Part shown: in pieces, positions 55,740 through 64,000 of the stretch
Position numbering within the stretch: the stretch's first letter is position 1
Layout of the letters: each line of letters starts with the position of its first letter
Source: Ascarosepion bandense
Taxonomy: Eukaryota; Mollusca; Cephalopoda; Sepiida; Sepiidae
Length of the DNA stretch: 64,000 nucleotides
NCBI GenBank assembly: GCA_037127315.1
Contig: JBBBDQ010000229.1
Location: forward strand, 292,501 to 356,500
Reading direction: 5' to 3'
Position numbers and translations under genes: made by a program
The notes under the pieces: model-generated
The model's input: the letters and a program-made list of their open reading frames with translations, nothing else
Databases searched by the model: none
What the model was told of the DNA's origin: nothing

Positions 55740-56240
55740 CTTTAACTTTTGACAATGATGTCCGGCCTATTTGCTTCAGTTTTCTTGTCTGTGTAGATGG
55801 TATAATCCCATAGAATGGTGACACCTTCTGTTTCTGTAACCGGTGCTGGGTGATGTTCATACCAGTGTTTGTTTACAGATTTTCCATAGTGTTTGCACAA
55901 TGTCCAATGTAAATATTGCCCCACTCTATCGTGACGATTTTTATATTCATTTGGGGTAAGTACAGAACAACCTGAGATTAGATGGTCTATTGTTTCTTGC
56001 TGTTTATCACAGAACAATGCATTTTGGATCTATATTATTATGTATAATATTTGCCTGAAAGTTTTCAGTGAAAATACTTTGGTCTTGCGCTGCAAGAATA
56101 AAGCCTACAGTCTCAGACATTAATCCAGATGCACGTAACCATCGATGAGTATTAACTTTATCAACATTGAATTTATTGGTACGTTCTGGATATTGGCCAT
56201 GCAGAGGTTTGTCTTGCCAGCTATGTTTCATCTATTCAAG
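55740..56240 (-). pseudogene. LINE C C-terminal RLE-type domain
   Basis: The minus strand, with one frameshift near 56010, reads K-P-L-H-G-Q-Y, A-A-Q-D-Q-S and D-P-K-C. It continues C-D-K-Q-Q-E-T-I-D-H-L-I-S-G-C (a CCHC motif), N-R-H-D-R-V (the RHD motif), and N-R-P-D-I-I-V (the PD motif), where it stops. This order matches the restriction-like endonuclease end of R2-type and related non-LTR retrotransposons. The RT itself is absent. Confidence 0.8.
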
Positions 56241-56436
56241 AGCTTTATCTTTGGCTTACATTTTCATATTTTTTTGCCGCAATAGTTGGTTCTTGGATTC
56301 TGTTTTGCTTTTCTACAGAATCTACTAACTGTAAATCTTGTTTGTATTTACTGCCTTCTTTTATTATTGAATATTTTGTATTATTATTATTATTATTGTG
56401 TATCTTTCTTTTTTTTTTCTCTTCTTCTTCTTCTTC

Positions 56437-56470
<34 letters not shown>

Positions 56471-56647
56471 TCAAATACTTTGTATTAAATTTTATTTTTT
56501 TACAAAAATTATGGTTTCTTGAGTCCTCCACTAAAAACTACTTTTTATATCCAATATATTTATAAACAAAGAATGCCAAATCATCGTTATTAATTACCAA
56601 ATAACAAGGCTTATTTATGGAATTAAAAGACAGCTCGTATCATTTAC
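56241..56647. other. No gene; (TTA)n array at about 56430-56468
   Basis: T-rich with TTC and TTA repeats. Confidence 0.6.
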
Positions 56648-56652
56648 AGATG

Positions 56653-56717
<65 letters not shown>

Positions 56718-57075
56718 TTAGGCAGCAAATTTTGTTTTAGACACGTTAGATTAAACTAATTGCAAACATTGTGTCTGCTTATCTTTAATAAAATCCGTTC
56801 ATAATCACGAATAATCTTTCGCGTATTATAATTGAAGATGTAAAAAGTGAGCTGAAAGATAATTTTCGAAGAATATTAGAAGTTCTTGAACACATCGAGA
56901 AATGAATCATAAAATCATCTGTCAAAGTTACAGTTTATTTTTGACATCTTATAATTATAATACGCTAAAGATTATACGTGAGCATTAACGGATTTTAGTA
57001 AAAGTAAGCAAAGTATTTGTAATTTATTTTATCTAGCACACACATCCACCCAACACACACACACACACACACACA

Positions 57076-57121
<46 letters not shown>
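56648..57121. repeat. Large inverted repeat with mirrored microsatellites
   Basis: Left arm: (TA)n 56650-56671, (GT)n 56672-56714, then about 56745-56843. Right arm: about 56943-57042, (CA)n 57052-57074, (TA)n 57078-57120. The non-simple cores (56776-56843 against the reverse complement of 56943-57010) match at roughly 85 percent by eye. The spacer is about 100 bp. No coding sequence. It could be a foldback element or an inverted duplication. Confidence 0.8.
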
Positions 57122-57124
<3 letters not shown>

Positions 57125-57899
57125 AGGCAAATGTCACGCCCCATCGGCATTAATTACTATTTTTATTTACTAGTTATTTAATTGCGATGCTACTGTTCAA
57201 AATGAGCTTAAAACATTCTAATTTTATTCCCGCATGATTCATTAGTACGATGTAAAGTCTCGTGTATTATTACCCTGCATTCACATTTAATTCTTTATGT
57301 TTCTCAATATTTCTTGGTCACGTCCGATAAACAACAAATTTCAAATGGCCCCACATAAAAAAATATAATATCAGCCATCTTACTTCGTCAAAATTGTTTC
57401 TGCAAAATATGAATTTATATATTAATATTTTTAATCTGGTATATATACACCAGAGTAAAAATATTAAATTTCATGAGATGGGCTTTATACAATTTTTTAG
57501 GGAAGCCATTGATATAATCCACTGGAAATTGAAAGCAAATCTAGTACGTTTCATTTAGTCTTTGTGTTAGAAGACTTAGTTAATATTTACTTCTTTACAA
57601 GAGAGTCATGATTTCTTGAATCCTTCACTAAAAACTATTTCTACGAATTAGCTAAACTTCTTTTTTTCAACTATACATTGTGTATATTTGTAATTTTTCA
57701 GTCATGTCTGCATAGGTTTTTTAGATTATCATCTTTGCAGTACCCCTTGCTGTTCAGAGCAGCCAAGTTTTTTTATGAATTGTCTATTTTTTTTTTTTGT
57801 GAATTGTCTATTTCCAAATCACAATCTAATATGTGCAAGCACTCCTATATCCCAATAATGTCTTCTACTTTCTTTACATTTTCTCCGAATCTTCAAAAG
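57122..57899. other. No recognisable gene
   Basis: AT-rich. Weak traces of a LINE C continuation may begin near 57700. Confidence 0.4.
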
Positions 57900-58330
57900 T
57901 TCATATTTAAGTTATTGTCATCGACGATTTTTCTTCATTTCTTTGCTTTCATTTCTAATTTTAAATGGAAAGAGATTTCTGCTGTGTTGCAAGATTTTTT
58001 TTTCTGTTTGTCTATGAATCTGATTTATTGTACTCTAACGTTTTCACGGTTTTTATCGTAATATCGCAAACGATTTTCATTTTGCTATTGCAGCACTTGC
58101 TTCTCCTTTGTGATCAGATGTTCACAATACTTGCCACTAAATTCGAAACGGTACTTTTGACACAAATTCCAATGAATAATATCAGAGATTTTATCATGCT
58201 TCCCTTTCTTATACTCATCTGAGTCATGCAATTGCACTCTAATACATAAAGAACGATATTCGCACCCGACACAAACCTCGACTTTTGCACGACACTGTAC
58301 TGAAACCATTCTTTTTTCTTCTAAATGCAC
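57900..58330 (-). pseudogene. LINE C C-terminal fragment, diverged
   Basis: The minus strand at 58085-58330 reads E-Y-K-K-G-K-H-D-K-I, I-H-W-N-L-C-Q-K-Y and Y-C-E-H, which parallels the 55740 copy (H-D-R-V, L-H-W-T-L-C-K-H-Y, W-Y-E-H). The CCHC cysteines are mostly lost. The extent below 58085 is uncertain. Confidence 0.65.
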
Positions 58331-59194
58331 TGAATAAATATTTCTGCATCTGTTGTCGAATGCAAAAATTGGGCCATGATGGTCAGTGATTAGTCAGAAT
58401 ATCTCTTTGGCGTAGTATTCTGAGAGTGGTGGATTGCCTTTCTCTAAGTTTTAGATATAAGACCAAAATGATGCGATGTTGGCAACGGGCCGTAAGAATA
58501 AATGTCGATACGCTCCCTATACTCAAATGCAATAGTCCGCATAAAGCCTCATATGGCGAAATGCTACGCTAACGAATGGACAGGCGTTCCCTTGAAATGC
58601 TTCCTTCCGCTGCCTCATAGAATCGCTGCTACCAAGTCTATCGATTTCTTTTAATAAAGCGAGTAAAACAAAGAAAACGTCTTTCGTTGATACAATCTAA
58701 AAAGTGGCTCTGGGGTCAAAGTTTCTGAAGGTAGTGTGATCACGGAACGCAACACATCTAATTTTTGTGTTGTTAATCACATGATTACACGTATACATAA
58801 ATTTACGTGACCTGATCACTAAATTTTCCTTTTTTGAAACCATCTAATATTAAAGCGTAAAGAATAAGGTCCAGTTTCGGTGTCGAATATAGTATAGTGA
58901 TAATTAAAAAGAAATTAAAACCAAATTCAACATATTAAAAATAAATATATAGAACAAGGAAAATCGGCAGCACTTGAACTCATATAGCTAGCATTAAATC
59001 AAACTCAAAAATGCACTTCTGACAAGGACACCACACAAGGCTTTTGAACAAATCAAGAAGCCAAGCAGTAATTTTTAAATAGGTTTTCTTTGGTAAACAA
59101 GATATCTGTATAAAGAGCAAGATAGTCCGACTTTAGATGAGATAACTTTGTCCTTCCTTCCTATCATGGTAAAAGACGATTTTTTCTATGTAAA
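58331..59194. other. No recognisable feature
   Basis: Mixed composition, no repeat partner. Confidence 0.5.
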
Positions 59195-59860
59195 GTGTCA
59201 CTTCAGAACGTAGGTGATCACAGTTATCCACAACTTCCTGTCATTCGTAGCTCATAATCTATTTTGTCTTTTTGTTTTCTGTTCTAAAACAATTTGTCTA
59301 CTCAAGCCCACTTCGTAGGTCATGTTTTTTTTACCTCTTTTCCTTTTGTCTTCAGTCTGTTCTAAAAGTATCAGATTTTCCAAGCCTTCTTTCCTCATTA
59401 TATGCTCTGATATTAGATAGAAGTGTCTTTCTTGTTTCAGTTTTCATTAAAACGTTTATAGATCCATACTTCTGCTGTTTCAAGTTTCTTCATCATTCAT
59501 GATGAAATTGTTGAGTTTTCTCTGTTTTATAAGAGTATTATTTTCTGTAGTTCTATCAATTTGGAAAAAAGTCTTTCGCTATTTTGATACCCTTTTGATT
59601 TTCAGTATTGAACATTTCGTCCTCTGTTAAAAATACTTCATAAATCTTTAAATTGCAGTACTTGTTCAATTTTGGCATCTTCAGTTTGTAATTTACATCT
59701 TGGTCCGGAACGGGTTTTGCTGAAAACCAGGCATTGTCTTCTTGCGATTATTCTTTAGTCCTTTCTTCTCGCTTGTCTGCTGTTAACTATATGTTTCTTT
59801 TTTTTTTGTTTCCATGTTCGTTGTTAATCAACTGATATCCTCAGCATATTTATGTAGAAC
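59195..59860 (-). pseudogene. LINE A remnant, diverged
   Basis: The order of blocks on the minus strand follows LINE A from the 3' end (reverse of GTCACTTCAGAACGTAGGTGATCA at 59200-59222) back to the region before YADD. Similar in decay to 1-440. Confidence 0.55.
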
Positions 59861-60035
59861 AAAACTTGTGTTCTTTCGCGTCTCTTCCCCATCTGTGAGC
59901 GATTGATTACTCAAACATTTTCGCTAAACAAACCCTGAAGCAAAGTCATACATAAACATTTAACGGCGCTCAGTAAAACACGCAAGCAACAGTTTTCAGT
60001 GATAGCTACCATCCTACGTACTGACGCATTTATGT

Positions 60036-60333
60036 TTCAGTCATACGCGATACACGCTTGAGCGATCATGTCTCTTTTGAAACATGACTGACTGGGCAGA
60101 AGATTATTCCGCAGTAGGATGCCATTACTTTCTGCGGTTGACTGGTTGTTAGCCAAAGATATAGAACTCAATCTGTATTGTAATTTAGCTCATAACTAGA
60201 TGAAAGAGACGGATTAATACATTTCCCATGGGTATATGCGTGGAGGTGAATGCAATTAATTCAACTAGAATTCGAACTTAGATCCTCGATTTTTTTGTTC
60301 CGAGTCGATATCCACTGCACCTCAATGCACATC

Positions 60334-60334
<1 letters not shown>
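60036..60334 (-). mobile_element. S1 SINE
   Basis: Minus-strand, nearly full length; the 5' head ends at the (TA)n array. Confidence 0.85.

Positions 60335-60335
<1 letters not shown>

Positions 60336-60381
<46 letters not shown>
60336..60381. repeat. (TA)n microsatellite
   Basis: Pure TA run next to the S1 head. Confidence 0.95.
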
Positions 60382-60385
<4 letters not shown>

Positions 60386-60599
60386 TTCGTCTCTTTTTCA
60401 TATGTATAAGATCATTTATCTTCATAGTCAAACACGTTAGAAACTTTAATTGAATCACGTCTTTCTTCAGTAAATATTTTAAGATATAACAAAATCTTTT
60501 TTCTATTTTCATCTTATGTGGTTTTCTTAACGCTTAACAAAAAGCTACTTCGATATATCGTCGTTGGTGAACTTCGTTGCCGGGTTTTGCGTTGCTCAT

Positions 60600-61160
60600 T
60601 GACATTTCATTCTGAGTGAAATGAATCCTATGTTGGATCTTAAGAGACGTCCGCAGCCATCACATGGTACGTTGGTAGGGTTCAGGAGATGGAGAGCTCT
60701 GGCTTTTGTTTGGAATCTCTTTGTCACTTTCTATTGTCTTCTGGTGTTTCCGAAGGAAATTCCCGAGGACGGCTCTTCTGAAATTCATTGTTTCTGCAGC
60801 TTGCGTCTCTCAATTGGCCACATGGTTCCTTGCCAGATGCGAGCTCTTAAAAGAGGATTTGTTGCTCTCTGCACTTTTTTGAACTTGTCTCACAGAGAAA
60901 ATCATATCGACGATTCTTTTGTTTGCTCTGAAACTACATTAACTTTCAGTGGGGATGCCCTTAAATAATTGAGAAAGATCCTAGCAAAGATTCTTGGTGA
61001 TGTAGAGGAGAGAGATTTCCACAACTCTTTTATAGCCTTTCTTGATGATGGTGGACAATATTCTTCATATCTAATAGAATTTACTTCTTTTCCCAGATTC
61101 TTACGAGAAGGAGAACTATTCTTTTTCGATAGGCAATTCACCATGCTTAATTATTCCTAG
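60600..61160 (-). pseudogene. Non-LTR retrotransposon remnant with C-terminal zinc finger
   Basis: On the minus strand about 61110-60850 covers an early RT region: I-I-K-K-G-Y, E-I-S-L-L, A-R-I-F-L-N, then F-R-A-N-K-x-I-V-D-M-I-F-S-V-R-Q-V-Q. This parallels the F-R-x-x-R-x-T-x-D-x-I-F-x-x-R-Q block of many LINEs. Directly after it, about 60750-60605 gives the C-terminal finger L-N-P-T-N-V-P-C-D-G-C-G-R-L-L-R-S-N-I-G. The catalytic middle is deleted. The plus-strand frames of 115 and 63 codons here are antisense shadows. Confidence 0.65.
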
Positions 61161-61519
61161 GGGATGCTATCCGGTCTCCTAGCCCCAAAGGATCGGGTGA
61201 AATTGAGTGCATCTTCGAAATTCTGATAGATGGAGTTGACAAGCATATATTACCGTATCAGGTGCTGTGGGACACGTCTGAGGAAGTCTTTGATATGAAG
61301 TGATACATAAAAAGGCAAACAACAGCGCAATAGAATATGACATTGGATTTGATGATGATAAAGAAAGGCACACTGATAAATCAAAAATTTAGTGTTGGTT
61401 TCACTCTTAAAAATTCATTCGTAATTCTTTTATTATACTTTTTATTTTTTTTTAAACGAAACTAAGACAAGACATCATCTGTCTGGCTAAATAGTCTCTT
61501 TATCTGATTCCTCCCGCTT

Positions 61520-62260
61520 GATGATGAAGTTTTGCTAATTTTTTGTTTCCATTTGTCGACTTAATTCAATGTATTTAGTTTGTTGACACACATTATGTTT
61601 CTATTCCATTTTTTGGGGAGGGTGATTTACAACATGTACTGTTATGTCCTAATTTTCCACATTTTTTCTAAAGAAATAATCATTCTTAAATGTTTACCAT
61701 TACAACCGTGGCAAATATTAGGTATTCTGTGGATTTTTACTTCTTTGCTAGGAGTTGAAAAACGTCTATTTTTTTCCTTAGTCGGTCGGACACTGTGTAT
61801 TTGCGAAATATTTCTTTAAATCCTGGCGGTGTCAATTTTAAACACTCTTCAGATATTTTTAGTAGAGTTAAATTTGAATCCGTTTTTAGCTTAGTAAGCT
61901 AAAAGGTCAATAGACACCTCCTAACACACTAACTCGCATCCATTCTCTCAAACACTCTTCCCATCTACCCAACCCTCAGCCTCGGTATCCTTACCCGTCT
62001 ATCACCCTCCGTCTAACATTTCCTATAACTAACCACTCTTTCTCATCACTTTCCTCTATGTAACCCCTTGCACAATAGTGGCAGTGGAATGCCTTGCTTG
62101 GTGTGAAATGATTAAAAAAAAGCATCCTGGATCTTATTTCAGCGCTCTTGTTTCAAGTTAAGCCTTGAACGAATATCAGACATTTAAATGAGGCGAAAGT
62201 TAACTCGTTTAAACTCCTCACATTTTCGATTGACAAAATTAGTATTCTAAAAACAACAAA
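61520..62260 (-). pseudogene. Second Ty3/Gypsy gag fragment
   Basis: Colinear with 11900-12420 of the large Gypsy copy, including the zinc knuckles (C-H-G-C-N-G-K-H and C-G-K-L-G-H-N-S-T-C-C on the minus strand). It is split by a LINE B tail at 61902-62121. Confidence 0.8.
61902..62121 (+). mobile_element. LINE B 3' UTR insertion
   Basis: Plus-strand 3' UTR with hairpin GGCA-GTGGAA-TGCC (62080-62093) and an A-tract. It interrupts the gag fragment, so it is younger. Confidence 0.88.
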
Positions 62261-62261
62261 A

Positions 62262-62611
62262 AGAACTTAATCAAAATTGCCGAAAATAGTTTTGAAATAT
62301 AAAGACGAAATCAAATTTCGCAAGTCAGTAAAAAAATCTATGCCCAACGTTAGGTTACTAACTTTCAAAACGGAGGAGATTTAACGTGCGAGTTTGAAAA
62401 CAAACAGAAGCTAACACGTACGCATATGAATTTTCTGACCTGCTCACCACTAATTTATATATACATGATATTTTGGCCATCAGAAAAACAAACGGATCTT
62501 CATATGTAAAGTTACAAGTTTATTCACCTGAAGAGAGTCGACTTTAGACTCAAAACACGTGTAGCCACACAAATATCATTATAAACACTTAATATATCAT
62601 ACAAGAAACGA

Positions 62612-62645
<34 letters not shown>

Positions 62646-62732
62646 TAAATCTACACTCTAAACAAAATACTTACGGCTTATGACCCTTTTTTCTCCTTTG
62701 CCAATTTCTCTCGCTGGAACAAACTCTATTTC

Positions 62733-62736
<4 letters not shown>
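62262..62736. other. No gene; (AAT)n at about 62604-62640
   Basis: AT-rich sequence. Confidence 0.55.

Positions 62737-62811
<75 letters not shown>
62737..62811. repeat. Compound (TA)n-(GT)n microsatellite
   Basis: TA to about 62763, GT to 62811, directly upstream of the VNTR element. Confidence 0.95.
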
Positions 62812-62814
<3 letters not shown>

Positions 62815-62819
62815 TAAAA

Positions 62820-63197
62820 ATAAATTTTCACTCTTTTCTTTTATTTTCAATTGGAGTAGATAGACTAAACTATAGCCCGGTTCACACTCCACCCACGTCT
62901 ATTGAACAGGTGAAGAGGCTCATCCCTTGTTCCTTGTTTAGGATGTGGTTTCCGGCTTTCTCTTTTCCAATCTTTTCACTCTTTTCTTTTTTTCAGTTGG
63001 AGTAGATAGACAAAACTATCGCCCGGTTTACACTCCACCCACGTCTATTGAACAGGCGAATAGGCTCATCCCTTGTTCGTTGTTTATGATGTTGTCTCCG
63101 GCTTTCTCTTTTTCAATCTTTTCACTCCTACGTAGCCCCCTGCGCTTCAGTGTCATTACCGCCTTGCTTGGGGTGATATGGTTAAAAAAAAAAAATG
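62820..63197 (+). mobile_element. VNTR retroelement, second copy
   Basis: Two and a half VNTR units of about 150 bp (landmarks near 62940 and 63086) lead to the LINE B-type end and an A-tract at 63185-63194. The terminal hairpin is damaged here (GTCATTACCGCC). Confidence 0.8.
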
Positions 63198-63518
63198 GAC
63201 ACATTTAAGGAAAATAAATTTGATGAAGCGTTTCACCATTCAAGACTTTCAGATTGAAAAATGAAAGGATTAAATGAATGTATGTGCATTTGTATGAATG
63301 CTTAATTAATGAGTTTTAGTCCTTTTTTTTTTTAGTAAGCTGGTGTTTCTCGTCATTAACAATGAGAGAAAGTTAATATTTTTTCTCTATCTTTTCTTTA
63401 CCATTCTTAGTTCAAGTCTAATTCTTTAATGTATTTTCCCAGCGACTTTGAATGGAATAAAAGACAAAACCTCTTCTCATCAAAGCAAGAAATTCCTTTA
63501 GACTTTTCTGAAATGAAT

Positions 63519-63561
<43 letters not shown>

Positions 63562-63822
63562 TTGTGATGATTCTTAGAGCCGAAATTGCTGTTTTGTTTC
63601 TATAATTTACTGATAGAAAGGCATTTTAGGCAAGAAGGTTTTTGTCATAATTTGAGTGAGTTAGTAGAATTGATGTAGAGAAAAAAAAAAAAATATATAT
63701 ATATATATATACGTGAATGAGAAAAACTATCATCTCGTTTTCGACTCATCATTCTCCTAAATTATGATAGATGACGTTTACGGAGATTCACAACATTCCA
63801 CATATATTTGATTTTCTCAGCG
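63198..63822. other. No gene; (TA)n at 63521-63558 and 63692-63711
   Basis: AT-rich sequence with two TA arrays. Confidence 0.55.
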
Positions 63823-63921
63823 CCGAAAGTATGGGGTACTCAGTGAGTATAGAACTTAATACTCAGTTGTAATGGGTTCTAGCAAGACAGGCTTGCTAAG
63901 CATTACACCAGGCCGAGGTGC
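63823..63921 (-). mobile_element. S3 tRNA-like repeat, second copy
   Basis: Matches 33037-33136 on the minus strand, with a diverged B box. Ends with the reverse of GAGGTGCC at 63914-63921. Confidence 0.65.
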
Positions 63922-64000
63922 CCAAACATTCCATATATAGAATAAGATACAGCTTTTATGTTGCTACGAGAATATTAAAACGGTTTACAGTGCTCAGCCT

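Noticed and set aside
60621..61160. Plus-strand frames of 115 and 63 codons separated by one stop, looking like a broken gene
   Set aside because: The minus strand reads as LINE RT and a terminal zinc finger, so the plus frames are shadows.

Overview
This is an AT-rich stretch of an animal nuclear genome with no recognisable host protein-coding gene. Almost everything identifiable is a transposable element, a tandem repeat or a microsatellite. The mix of several non-LTR retrotransposon lineages, a Ty3/Gypsy element, mariner-group transposases, Helitrons, tRNA-derived SINE-like repeats and dense (TA)n/(GT)n arrays suggests an invertebrate, probably a lophotrochozoan such as a mollusc. Cephalopod is a guess only.

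Layout: 0-2 kb, LINE and SINE remnants with a 20-bp target duplication. 2-6 kb, microsatellites and a foldback repeat. 6.2-7.1 kb, Helitron-like copy 1. 7.3-13.2 kb, a decayed minus-strand Ty3/Gypsy element (LTR, gag zinc knuckles, protease, RT, RNase H, integrase, LTR) with nested insertions. 14-17.8 kb, a possible orphan exon, a LINE fragment, Helitron copy 2 and a 66-bp minisatellite. 18.6-22.4 kb, a TIR repeat, a hammerhead-bearing repeat, a mariner-group pseudogene and the longest open reading frame (335 codons of LINE reverse transcriptase). 23-28.3 kb, LINE fragments and a 0.7-kb pyrimidine minisatellite. 28.8-31.8 kb, a 146-bp satellite with a dimeric higher-order repeat. 33-34.3 kb, Helitron copy 3 carrying an inserted hammerhead ribozyme. 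35-46 kb, SINEs, hammerhead repeats and LINE B copies including a 259-codon ORF. 46-55 kb, SINEs, a second mariner pseudogene and LINE fragments. 55-64 kb, a LINE with an RLE-type C-terminus, a large inverted repeat, a zinc-finger LINE remnant, a second Gypsy gag and a VNTR retroelement.

Family names used here are mine. LINE A has RTE-like RT and a (GAA)n tail. LINE B ends in a short hairpin plus GATTAAAA. LINE C has a CCHC/RHD/PD restriction-like endonuclease end. S1-S4 are short SINE-like families. D and E are inverted-repeat families.

The most interesting signal is self-cleaving RNA. (1) Repeat family S2 (about 300 bp) joins a tRNA-like A/B-box promoter to a hammerhead ribozyme motif; one copy is an exact 310-bp unit bounded by two cleavage-site sequences. 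(2) A near-ideal type I hammerhead, of the sort known from Penelope-like elements and retrozymes, lies on the minus strand at 33683-33746. The S2 consensus reads as a complete hammerhead although every copy here carries lesions. A third RNA signal is the LINE B 3' hairpin, kept by compensatory changes in several copies. All homology calls were made by eye from motifs; no database search was possible.
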